Shown: piece by piece, positions 8,317-16,200 of the stretch
Layout of the letters: every line of letters begins with the position of its first letter
Numbering within the stretch: position 1 is the first letter of the stretch
Virus record (IMG/VR): IMGVR_UViG_3300024999_000029
Coordinates: 124,001-188,000 of that record
DNA: 64,000 nucleotides
Strand: one strand, 5' to 3'
DNA from: a virus
Translations under genes and position numbers: made by a program
Notes under the pieces: model-generated
What the model was told of the DNA's origin: nothing
The model's database searches: none
What the model saw: only the letters and a program-made list of their open reading frames with translations

Positions 8317-8400
8317 CAGGTTAAGAAACGCAACAAAATAAAAAGACTAGGGGAAACCCTAGTCGGCAGGTTAAGAACGCTTGTGCAGGGCGTTCTTTAT
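8317..8400 (+). ncRNA. Putative type I antitoxin RNA
   Basis: A transcript from the promoter at 8284-8311 would end at the hairpin AAGAACGC (8373-8380) / GCGTTCTT (8390-8397), followed by TATCTTTA. It is antisense to the 3' end and terminator of the toxin mRNA, the layout of the TxpA/RatA pair of Bacillus and of type I modules in Clostridioides difficile prophages. No protein is predicted from it; the + strand frame here is not a credible gene. Confidence 0.6.
8335..8364 (-). terminator. Terminator of the toxin mRNA
   Basis: On the - strand GACTAGGG and CCCTAGTC form a perfect 8-bp stem followed by TTTTTATTTT. It lies just after the stop codon of the 32-aa ORF and strongly supports that ORF as a real gene. 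Confidence 0.85.
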
Positions 8401-8469
8401 CTTTATGTACTTCTCTACTATACACTCAGCATAGTAGATGATACACAAGACAGTTATAATAACCGTCAT
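8371..8469 (-). CDS. Putative type I toxin, 32-aa membrane peptide
   Basis: The peptide begins with a hydrophobic segment (MTVIITVLCIIYYAECIV, residues 1-18) followed by a basic tail (EKYIKIKNALHKRS). This is the plan of Fst/TxpA/BsrG-type toxins, which insert in the membrane. AGAGAGGTAATAATT precedes the ATG. The gene is followed by a perfect terminator, preceded by a leader of about 90 bases, and its 3' part is covered by an oppositely transcribed small RNA. Toxicity is inferred from architecture only. Confidence 0.7.
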   Translation of the reverse strand: MTVIITVLCIIYYAECIVEKYIKIKNALHKRS

Positions 8470-8568
8470 AATTATTACCTCTCTTTTCTCTTGTATTAGG
8501 CATGAAGCCCATCTCCAAAGACTTTCCCAATACATTTGAATTAAGATGCACTAGTACAACCTACTTTC

Positions 8569-8574
8569 ATTATA
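8569..8574 (-). promoter_or_regulatory. Probable -10 box of the toxin gene
   Basis: TATAAT on the - strand, about 100 bases upstream of the toxin start. No good -35 was seen at normal spacing; TTGTAA (8600-8595) lies 20 bases away. The long leader could hold the ribosome binding site in structure, as is known for this toxin class. Confidence 0.4.
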
Positions 8575-8627
8575 TTACAATATTTAAGATATTTTTACAA
8601 CAATTGTTTTGTAAGTTGTTTTAAAGG

Positions 8628-8644
8628 TAGTCGATAATCGACTA
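8628..8644. promoter_or_regulatory. Perfect 17-bp dyad, probable operator
   Basis: TAGTCGAT-A-ATCGACTA is a perfect palindrome between the toxin promoter and the divergent protease promoter. It differs from the TATTGATA operator of the nearby Xre protein, so another regulator, phage or host, probably binds here. Confidence 0.5.
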
Positions 8645-8685
8645 GGTTACTTATTTCTTAAAACCTCCCACAATCCTCCAAAATA

Positions 8686-8694
8686 TGTTATAAT
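8686..8694 (+). promoter_or_regulatory. Extended -10 promoter of the serine protease gene
   Basis: TGT-TATAAT (8686-8694) lies about 25 bases before the start region. No consensus -35 is seen; the extended TG may compensate. A similar block (CACAATCC...TATAAT) recurs near 10084-10098. Confidence 0.5.
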
Positions 8695-8718
8695 GTGAGA
8701 AATGTTTAATGAGGAGGT

Positions 8719-9777
8719 ATGGTTTTGGATATTAAAAATCTAATAAACAGTATAGAAGAACATAATAAATCAAAGGTTATTTGCTATCTTACGAATGACA
8801 ATTCTAATTTTTCTGCAAGAATTGAAAGTGATATTTATTTATATTTTCAAGAAATATTATTAAATATCGGTGAGCAAGAAAGAATTGATTTATTTTTATT
8901 CAGTATGGGTGGAAATACTTTAGTGCCTTGGAAGTTAGTTAATATGATAAGGCAGTATGCTAAGAAGTTTACGGTATTAATACCTTATCACGCAAATAGT
9001 GCTGCAACCTTGATTTCTCTGGGCGCAGATAAAATAATTATGGGTAAGATGGGTGATATAAGTCCTATAGATCCAACAATAACTACTCCATTTAATCCTT
9101 CTATACCAGGGCAAGAAAATGATTTAAGGGCAAGAATAGGATTAAGTGTAGAAGATGTGATGAGTTATTACGAATTAGCCAAAAGTACAATGAACCTTAA
9201 AGAAGAGTCGAGTTTATTAAAAGCTTTTGAATTATTATCGACCAATATAAATCCACTAGCCTTAGGTGCGGTACATAGATCTTATAACCAAATAAGAACA
9301 TTAGCACTAAAGTTATTAAAACTACACCTAAACCAGAAGGATGATTATTTATTAATAAATGAAATCATTGATAGTCTTACTCAAAAATTATATAATCATG
9401 GTCATCTCATAAATCGTAACGAAGCCTTGGAGATATTGAGTGAGAAAATTATAGAAATTCCAGATAATGAACTGGAAAATTTTATATGGCAATTATTTAA
9501 TGAATATAAAAATAATATGAAAATTAGTGAATATTTAGACTTGAGTTTAAAATGTAAAAATTTCAAGCCATTCTATTCACAAAATGATATGAATAGTGAT
9601 AAAATAGATGTAGAAGGTATTATTGCAACAATACAAAGTGCCGATATAAAATATGAATACAAAAAGACAATCACTCTTGAGCCTGCTTTAGAAATGATAT
9701 CTACGCAACAAGGCAATGTTTATAAAAACATTGGTATTCGCAGGAATGATTTTGATCAAGGGTGGATAAAATGTTAG
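8719..9777 (+). CDS. SDH_sah-type (ClpP/SppA-fold) serine protease
   Basis: Residues about 55-125 carry the hallmark of the serine dehydrogenase proteinase family: LFLFSMGGNT (oxyanion strand), then IPYHANSAATLISLGADKI with the probable nucleophile Ser94, then GKMGDISPIDP. The protein is cytosolic by sequence, with no signal peptide. The C-terminal half is helical and family-specific. GAGGAGG lies only one base from ATG 8719, so the in-frame TTG at 8725 may be the real start. It has its own promoter and is alone in its transcript with the small gene behind it, so it is an accessory gene carried by the phage; the substrate is unknown. Confidence 0.75.
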   Translation: MVLDIKNLINSIEEHNKSKVICYLTNDNSNFSARIESDIYLYFQEILLNIGEQERIDLFLFSMGGNTLVPWKLVNMIRQYAKKFTVLIPYHANSAATLISLGADKIIMGKMGDISPIDPTITTPFNPSIPGQENDLRARIGLSVEDVMSYYELAKSTMNLKEESSLLKAFELLSTNINPLALGAVHRSYNQIRTLALKLLKLHLNQKDDYLLINEIIDSLTQKLYNHGHLINRNEALEILSEKIIEIPDNELENFIWQLFNEYKNNMKISEYLDLSLKCKNFKPFYSQNDMNSDKIDVEGIIATIQSADIKYEYKKTITLEPALEMISTQQGNVYKNIGIRRNDFDQGWIKC

Positions 9778-9805
9778 TAGAATAGTAAAATGGAGGTGAA
9801 TTCAA

Positions 9806-9997
9806 TTGTCAAATACTATTTATAATAGTTCATTGAACATTGATAATACTGTTTATTTACAACAATATTTGGGTTATTCATCTGGTAATAGTGCAGTTGA
9901 AACAAATACAAAAATTATACGTGGAGACTTAATTAAAACAAATGAAATTATAATAAAAAACGGGGATACATTAAAAGTTAAATTAAACATATTATAA
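9806..9997 (+). CDS. Small protein, 63 aa, unknown
   Basis: It starts at a TTG placed eight bases after GGAGGTG. Rich in Asn, Thr and Ser, with a beta-like C-terminus (DTLKVKLNIL). It follows the serine protease gene by 28 bases and ends just before a strong terminator, so it is likely co-transcribed with the protease. No family recognised. Confidence 0.55.
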   Translation: MSNTIYNSSLNIDNTVYLQQYLGYSSGNSAVETNTKIIRGDLIKTNEIIIKNGDTLKVKLNIL

Positions 9998-10007
9998 TTT
10001 TTGCTGA

Positions 10008-10035
10008 AAAGACCTCTGGCTAGAGAGGTCTTTTT
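10008..10035 (+). terminator. Rho-independent terminator
   Basis: AAAGACCTCT and AGAGGTCTTT form a perfect stem followed by T. Almost the same hairpin recurs at 11193-11219, so the two bracket the retropepsin cassette. Confidence 0.9.
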
Positions 10036-10138
10036 GCATATCAAATGGTACTTTTATTGAAATTATTATCTTCAAAATATTCCACAATCCACTATAATAT
10101 GATATAGTATTAGTATTATATTTTACTTTATTTTAAAT

Positions 10139-10160
10139 GGGACATTAATGTCCCTATTTT
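10139..10160 (+). terminator. Small terminator-like hairpin in a 345-bp gap
   Basis: GGGACA-TTAA-TGTCCC followed by TATTTTTC. A TATAAT at about 10093-10098 lies upstream, so a very short transcript is possible. The rest of the gap 10036-10344 is AT-rich with no gene seen. Confidence 0.45.
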
Positions 10161-10292
10161 TCACTTCAAGATGTTTCACATAATGCCGATGAATATAATG
10201 AAGATTTAATACATCATATAATATTAATTTATTAGATATAATATATAACGTTTATGCACACTATACATATACTATAATAAAAGTTTTAACTG

Positions 10293-10321
10293 TTGACTTT
10301 ACAAATATATAATTGTAAAAT
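10293..10321 (+). promoter_or_regulatory. Promoter of the DUF5678/retropepsin cassette
   Basis: TTGACT (10293-10298), a 17-base spacer and TAAAAT (10316-10321), about 25 bases before the start of the 84-aa gene. Confidence 0.6.
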
Positions 10322-10344
10322 AAAAAGGCAAAGGATGGTATTAT

Positions 10345-10599
10345 ATGATAAAACTTGAAAAAGAGTTCAATTATTTTATCAATAACTTAAAAGAATTGGT
10401 AAAAAAATACGAGGGCAAGTATATCGTAATCAAAAACGATATTGTATTGGGTGCTTATAATACTATAGAAGAAGCCATTTCTGAAACTAATAAAACAGAA
10501 GAAATGGGTACTTTTCTTGTTCAAAAATGTGAATTGAATGAAGAAAATTATACGCAAACTTATCACTCAAGGGTTGTATTTGAACATCCGATAAAATAA
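10345..10599 (+). CDS. DUF5678-like protein, 84 aa
   Basis: The motif GKYIVIKNDIVLGAYNTIEEAISE followed by GTFLVQKCE is the pattern of the DUF5678 family, a small fold whose molecular role is not established. It is the first gene of a two-gene operon with an aspartic protease, a pairing that suggests the two work together. Confidence 0.6.
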   Translation: MIKLEKEFNYFINNLKELVKKYEGKYIVIKNDIVLGAYNTIEEAISETNKTEEMGTFLVQKCELNEENYTQTYHSRVVFEHPIK

Positions 10600-10625
10600 C
10601 TTAAATAAATTCGAGGTAAATGTAG

Positions 10626-11177
10626 ATGAATGGGGTTGCAGTTAGTTGTTTTACCACTACAAATAACGGAATGGCAAATGTGCTAAAAAATGAAATCTTG
10701 ATTTCTAATTCTATAATCGCAAAATCAAATGTTTTAACTAATAAATATGAAGGAATATGGGATACTGGGGCTACTGCAAGTTGTATTACAAATAAAATAG
10801 TAAAAGAATGTAATCTTTTGCCTATAGGTATTCAAAAAGTTATTGCTGCCAATGGTGAATATCTCACGAATCAATATATTGTAGATTTGTGGTTGCCTAA
10901 TAAAATTGTTATTAAAAATTTAAGAGTTACAGAAGGCTCATTTAGTGGAGCAGACTTGTTAATAGGAATGGATGTTATGAACAAGGGAGATTTTGCTGTT
11001 TCTAATTATAATGGGAAAACTATTTTTTCTTTTAGAATGCCTTCTGTGTCTGAAACTAATTATGTTAAATTATATAATTCTACAATCCCATCAAAAAAAG
11101 CACCCAAAATAGGAGCAAATGAACTTTGCCCGTGTGGTACTGGGAAAAAATATAAGAAATGTTGTGGTAAAAAATAG
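10626..11177 (+). CDS. Retropepsin-like aspartic protease with C-terminal SEC-C zinc motif
   Basis: The residues around 41-55 (EGIWDTGATASCI) form the D-T-G active-site loop of retroviral-type aspartic proteases (Asp46), followed by a flap-like region and the second hydrophobic-hydrophobic-Gly segment (DLLIGMDVM). A single copy of the site implies dimerisation. The C-terminus is a SEC-C zinc-binding motif with Cys168, Cys170, Cys179 and Cys180. No signal peptide. The start used has a weak site (GAGGTAAATGTAG). Its neighbour is the DUF5678 gene, and the pair is bounded by two near-identical terminators. Substrate unknown. Confidence 0.8.
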   Translation: MNGVAVSCFTTTNNGMANVLKNEILISNSIIAKSNVLTNKYEGIWDTGATASCITNKIVKECNLLPIGIQKVIAANGEYLTNQYIVDLWLPNKIVIKNLRVTEGSFSGADLLIGMDVMNKGDFAVSNYNGKTIFSFRMPSVSETNYVKLYNSTIPSKKAPKIGANELCPCGTGKKYKKCCGKK

Positions 11178-11192
11178 TATGTTTTAATATTT

Positions 11193-11219
11193 AAGACCTC
11201 TGGTTAGAGAGGTCTTTTT
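11193..11219 (+). terminator. Rho-independent terminator
   Basis: AAGACCTCT-GGTT-AGAGAGGTCTT followed by T. Near-duplicate of the terminator at 10008. Confidence 0.9.
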
Positions 11220-11251
11220 GTTTGCACGAAAGGAGTGTTTTATTTGAAAAT

Positions 11252-11276
11252 GGACATTCGGAAGAGTGTCTTTTTT
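11252..11276 (+). terminator. Terminator-like hairpin
   Basis: GGACATTC-GGAA-GAGTGTC followed by six T, lying before the small zinc-ribbon gene. It may terminate read-through or act as an attenuator; an in-frame TTG-start extension of the next gene would run through it. Confidence 0.6.
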
Positions 11277-11315
11277 GTTTTGAATTTTAAGATTGATATA
11301 TATGGAGGTGAAAAC

Positions 11316-11420
11316 ATGAGTTGTGAAAAATGCAATAATCCCAAATATAAACTACCTAACCTGACACATGAAACACATTTAGTATATGAATGTGAAAAAT
11401 GCAAATTGAATATTAAGTAA
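11316..11420 (+). CDS. Tiny zinc-ribbon protein, 34 aa
   Basis: The start ATG 11316 follows TGGAGGTGAAAAC. Two CxxC pairs (MSCEKC...YECEKCKLN) make a minimal zinc ribbon. Function unknown. A terminator follows. Confidence 0.65.
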   Translation: MSCEKCNNPKYKLPNLTHETHLVYECEKCKLNIK

Positions 11421-11445
11421 CTAAAAATAGATTAAATATTATTTG

Positions 11446-11470
11446 AGACTTCCTAATCGGAGGTCTTTTT
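11446..11470 (+). terminator. Rho-independent terminator
   Basis: GACTTCC-TAATC-GGAGGTC (one wobble) followed by five T, after the zinc-ribbon gene. Confidence 0.75.
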
Positions 11471-11506
11471 ATTTTGCACACAATGGGAAATAGAGGTGAA
11501 TTATTA

Positions 11507-12649
11507 ATGGCAACCATAGAAATTTTTAGAATAGCAGATACTTATATTGATTTATATATCGATGGTTTAGAGAATCCAGAAAATCAATATGATAATTTTG
11601 GTTTTGTACATATAGATGATCCTATTTATGATGATGGTTTGATTCATGTAATAAATGTGGGAACAGATAGTAGTTATACATCTCCACTATATCGCTATTC
11701 TAATTTAAGCAAAGGAATAACATACACATTTGAAGCTTGGGCAAAATGGAATGGAATTTGGTATAGGGCGGATACCAGAAGCATTAGTACCTCTTCAGCT
11801 ACAGCTTATGTTAGACCTATCAGCATATATGAAACAACATTAGTTGCAGATATCGCTAATTTATCTAATCCACAAAATCAATATGAAGCATTTAGATTTA
11901 GTCGAGAGGGGTGGGGATATTACTATCCAATTTCTGTTGATTCTGGATACACTGGTTATGATAGCCCCAATTGTACTTACGGAAGTTTAACTGGAAGTAC
12001 TGACTATACTTTAACAGGAGAAGTTCAATATGATGGAATATTATATGTAGTTAAGCCAGCTTATGTAACAACCGATTATAGAGAATATACTGGTACTTTT
12101 ACATACTGGTATCCTTATAACGGGCAATTAAATCTTGGGCAAACATTTCAATTAACAGTAAAAGCTAATTATGATGATGGTTCTCAAGTAGATGTAACAA
12201 CTAATGGTGCTACTTATTCTTCAGGAAATACTTCTATAGCCACAGTATCTGCTACGGGGTTAATATCAGCAGTAGGAGTTGGCACAACTAATATATGGAT
12301 ATATTATAGCGGAGGAAGTGGGTATTTCTCTCTAACAGTTAGTGATAGACCACCTAGTTTTAATTGGAGTTCTGGTGTTTATTCGGGAGCTACTTTTAAT
12401 ATGCCCGCTACTGAATGGAATAATTTTTTACAAAACATTAGAGATGTTTATAGTTTTAAGGGATGGAGTCTTTCAGGATTCCCTTTAACGAATGTTGTAT
12501 CTGGATTATTTTATGCCACTAGATTTAATGAAGCTAAAAATGCTATAGGGAGCAAGAATGCTACAGGGATTTTAGATAAAAACACAGGAGATACTTTATA
12601 CGCAAGTGATTTTACAATATTAACAAGCAGGTTAAATTCAATTACTTAA
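11507..12649 (+). CDS. Tail/baseplate-associated protein with Ig-like domains
   Basis: The start ATG 11507 follows AGAGGTGAATTATTA; a longer in-frame ATG upstream lacks a site. Two repeats of about 95 residues (about 3-98 and 102-200; note ENPENQYDNFGF and SNPQNQYEAFRF) look fibronectin-III-like. They are followed by a BIG2-type bacterial Ig domain (about 205-280; DGSQVDVTTNGATYSS...LISAVGVGTTNI). The C-terminal 100 residues match no family I know. Such proteins decorate phage tails or fibres and bind cell surfaces. It opens the receptor-binding gene block. Confidence 0.7.
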   Translation: MATIEIFRIADTYIDLYIDGLENPENQYDNFGFVHIDDPIYDDGLIHVINVGTDSSYTSPLYRYSNLSKGITYTFEAWAKWNGIWYRADTRSISTSSATAYVRPISIYETTLVADIANLSNPQNQYEAFRFSREGWGYYYPISVDSGYTGYDSPNCTYGSLTGSTDYTLTGEVQYDGILYVVKPAYVTTDYREYTGTFTYWYPYNGQLNLGQTFQLTVKANYDDGSQVDVTTNGATYSSGNTSIATVSATGLISAVGVGTTNIWIYYSGGSGYFSLTVSDRPPSFNWSSGVYSGATFNMPATEWNNFLQNIRDVYSFKGWSLSGFPLTNVVSGLFYATRFNEAKNAIGSKNATGILDKNTGDTLYASDFTILTSRLNSIT

Positions 12650-12667
12650 ATTAGAAAGGGTGTATAT

Positions 12668-13015
12668 ATGTTAAAATTAAAATTCGCAAATGGTGAGGAA
12701 ATTGAAATTGCTGATGCACAAGAAAATATTTATAATAATGGAGATTTAGTTAGATATAATCTTAATATTATTATAAATAATTGTAATTTAACTTCTCAAG
12801 AATTACAAGGAAAATTTTTACAAGAAAATAATTTAAATCCTATGATTATCAATAAAATTAACACTGAAACGCAGTCTATAGCAAATACCACAACTGGAGA
12901 GATTATAGAGCCTAATGGTGATATAGAATTATTAAATTCAAATGTTTATACTTTTCAATCAATAGCAAGAAGTTATTCGACTGATATGATAACAGTTAAT
13001 TTAGTTAAGAATTAA
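12668..13015 (+). CDS. Small tail-region protein, 115 aa, unknown
   Basis: It starts after AGAAAGGGTGTATAT. The N-terminus (MLKLKFANGEEIEI) resembles the 72-aa protein at 6318. Its stop is followed at once by TAAAATATAAAATAAAAGGAGG, a + strand copy of the element found between most - strand genes. Probably a structural accessory; function unknown. Confidence 0.6.
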   Translation: MLKLKFANGEEIEIADAQENIYNNGDLVRYNLNIIINNCNLTSQELQGKFLQENNLNPMIINKINTETQSIANTTTGEIIEPNGDIELLNSNVYTFQSIARSYSTDMITVNLVKN

Positions 13016-13039
13016 AATATAAAATAAAAGGAGGATTTT

Positions 13040-13192
13040 ATGGAATTTAAATATACTCAAGAACAAGTTCAGAACATACTAGACTTATTGAATACGATTG
13101 AAATTAAAGGGATTGGCAATATGAATAGTATTTTGGGCATAGTTCAGATAATTAATAATCCTATTAAAAACCAAAATATAAAAGAAGATTAA
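13040..13192 (+). CDS. Small protein, 50 aa, unknown
   Basis: The start ATG 13040 follows AAAAGGAGGATTTT. Amphipathic helical N-terminus (EFKYTQEQVQNILDLLNTIE). Located between tail genes and followed by a terminator-like hairpin. Function unknown. Confidence 0.65.
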   Translation: MEFKYTQEQVQNILDLLNTIEIKGIGNMNSILGIVQIINNPIKNQNIKED

Positions 13193-13212
13193 TAGTTTAA
13201 CATAAAAATACG

Positions 13213-13240
13213 AGAGAGGTAAATATACCTCTCTTTTTTA
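13213..13240 (+). terminator. Rho-independent terminator
   Basis: AGAGAGGTA pairs with TACCTCTCT and is followed by a run of T. It may partly uncouple the large fibre gene from the upstream operon. Confidence 0.75.
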
Positions 13241-13261
13241 TATCAAAAAAGGAGGTTTATT

Positions 13262-16200
13262 ATGTCTTACTTACCTAACAATAGAGAATTTAGAGATCCA
13301 ACAGTATTTGATGTTAGAGATTTTGCCGTTCAAAGAACAGATATAAATAAAAAAATAATAAACAATAGAATCCCTTTGGAAGAAAAGCCAGATATTATAC
13401 ATCATGTTCAAATTAGTGGATATACTGAGATATTTGATAATAGCGTACCCACGGAAAATCAATTTAAATGTGATTATACTAATGATTATCTAACTTTTAA
13501 TCCACTAAAAGAAGGAGTAGTAATACCAAGTATTAGCTATTGGGGACTTGGGAATATATTGATAAGTGCAGATAAAGTATATTTGCATAATGATAATCCA
13601 GATGCAACTATAACCTTACAAGATATGATTGACGACGGAGAGCAAGCACTTGTGGCTATGGGCGGATTAGAGAGCGTAATATCTTCTGCTACATTGCATG
13701 AAGCCAGTTTAGAGGCAGATATCGTTACAGCTACAAGCAAAGAATCAAGTTTAGAAGCAGATATTGCCACAGCTACGACGAAAAAAAGCGACCTTGATGG
13801 TTCTATATCTACAGCTACCACAACTAAGGCTAATTTAGATGGAAGTAACACAACTGCATTGGTAACTAAATCAGCTTTAGATGCATCTAATACTACTGCC
13901 AATACCACGAAAACTAATTTAGATAATAGTAATACTACTGCACTAGCAACAAAAACAGCACTAGATTTATCTAATACAACGGCTAACAATACTAAGACAA
14001 ATCTAGATAGTAGTATACTTGCAGGAGATGCATCAAAAACAAATTTAGATGCGAGTGTTATTTTAGGTAATACAAGTAAGTCTAATTTGGATTTAAGCAT
14101 TTCTACGTCTATAACTAAGAAAGCAGATTTGGATTCTAGCATATCAACAGCAACAACCAAAAAGAGTGATTTAGATGCTAGTATTTCTAACGCTAATAAT
14201 AGCAAGACTGCTTTAGATATTAGCAAAGCAAATGCTGATAATAGTAAAACCGCTTTAGATTTAAGTATAGGAACTGGAAATGCTTTAAAAACAAACTTAG
14301 ATTCAAATATTTCCACAGGAACTACTCTTAATACCAATTTAGGAAATTCTATATCTGGTGGCAATACTACTAAAACAAATTTAGATGGTTCTATTTCTAC
14401 AGCTACAACACTCAACGGCACATTAGATGGAACAATTGTTACAGCAAATACTTCAATAAGTGAACTAAATACTACAAATGACAGTTTTATTGTTTGGGAA
14501 GCGTATAATTCTACTCATACATATTATCCATTAAATAAGGTTTCATGGAATGGTAGTAGCTATATTTGTCTATCTACTTGTACTAATATACTTCCCTCAA
14601 ATAATAGTTATTTCATGTTGATTTGTGCAAAAGGAGTAGATGGAACTGGTGCAGTAATGAATATTAATTCAACTAATAGCGATATTGCTGTAGGGAATCC
14701 TACTGGAGAAGTTTTATTAACATTAAATTCAGGTACTGGTGCTTATCAGATAGTTAAATTAGATAGTAATGGGAAAATACCTTTGGCAGTTATCCCAGAT
14801 ATAGCTAAACAACAAACTTATGTTGTTACAGATTTAACAGCAAGGAATGCTCTTACAGGATTAGTAAGTGGTGATACTTGTTATTTAACAAGTAATGGAG
14901 ATTCATATATTTACAATGGTTCTACATGGGTATTAATGGCTGATGCGGATTGGGCTAATATAAGCCTCGATTGGACTAATATAGTTGGCAGACCAACTTC
15001 AAGCGTAGCTAATATTGACGATGCAGTAACTAAGAAACATAGTCATGTAAATCAAACAATATTAGATAATACAACCGCTAGTTTTTTAACAGCAGATGAA
15101 ACTAAATTAGACGGTATATCAACTGGAGCGAATAAAACTGAATCAAGCTCTACTAATGGAAATATCAAAGTAGATGGAATAGAGAAAACTGTTTATACTC
15201 ATCCGTCAACTCATAGTGCAGATATTATAGTAGATGGAACTACTAATAAAACATATACGGCAACAGAAAAGACTAAACTAAATAGTATAGTTATAGCAAC
15301 TCAAGAAGAAGCAGAATCTAGCACATCAAACACAACATTCATGACTCCGTTGCGTACAACACAATTAATAGAAAATCCAATCTACACAGCAGAAGCAACA
15401 ACAACACAACAAGTAACCTCTCTGCCATCCACCGCAATGAAATCACCTTTCGCCGCGGCAGAGTTAGAAGGTAACACTAATACTAATATAGTCACAAATA
15501 GTAATTTTGCTGACGGTACTACTGGGTGGACACCACAATTTTCAACTCTTTCGACAATAAACAATATATTATCTGTAACGGGTAATGGTATCAATTCAGC
15601 AGCTTCGACTTACCAAAATACAAACATAGATTGCGTAGAAGGTAAAAAAGTTTTCGCTAGAGTTAAATTAAGTGTTACAAACAGCAATTCAACTTTAATA
15701 GACTTACGTTTATTGGGGAGTTTAGGCGGTACTATTCAAATCGCACAGCAAACCACGCCAACAATTAATCAGGTTTATGAATTATTTGGAATAGCAACTT
15801 TAACAAGCTTTAATCTTGGCAAGGTGCAAATACGACCAGTACAGTTTTACGCAGATGCCACAACAGCAACTGGAAAAGTTATGGAAGTACAAGAAGTATT
15901 AGCAATAGATATGGGTGCAGATAGCACCAATCCACTTTACAATCTTACAGCAGACCAGATGAACGCACGGTTCGCTAACTGGTTTGATAGCACTAAAAGC
16001 GTTGGAATGCAGAGAGTAAAGAGTGTTGGGAAGAATTTGTTTGACGTAAATAGTTATAATACAAAATCGTCAACAGGTATAAAAGTTATAACTGTTGACG
16101 AAATAGCATTTACCACAACAGGTAATGCATCTGGTAGTCTATATTTTAAAATATATTCAGGATTGAGTGATTATAATACTGTTGTTAGTACAAGTGATTA

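Noticed and set aside
8302-8499. 65-codon + strand frame
   Set aside because: It runs through the hairpins of the toxin-antitoxin module, lacks a ribosome binding site, and is explained by antisense of the 32-aa toxin gene.
13537-14421. 294-codon open frame on the - strand inside the fibre gene
   Set aside because: It is the antisense shadow of the coiled-coil repeats; its composition is repetitive and it has no ribosome binding site or promoter. The smaller antisense frames at 15382, 16450 and 17188 are the same.
13700-14440. CRISPR-like repeat array
   Set aside because: The repeats are imperfect, directly adjacent, in frame and encode a coiled coil; no spacers.
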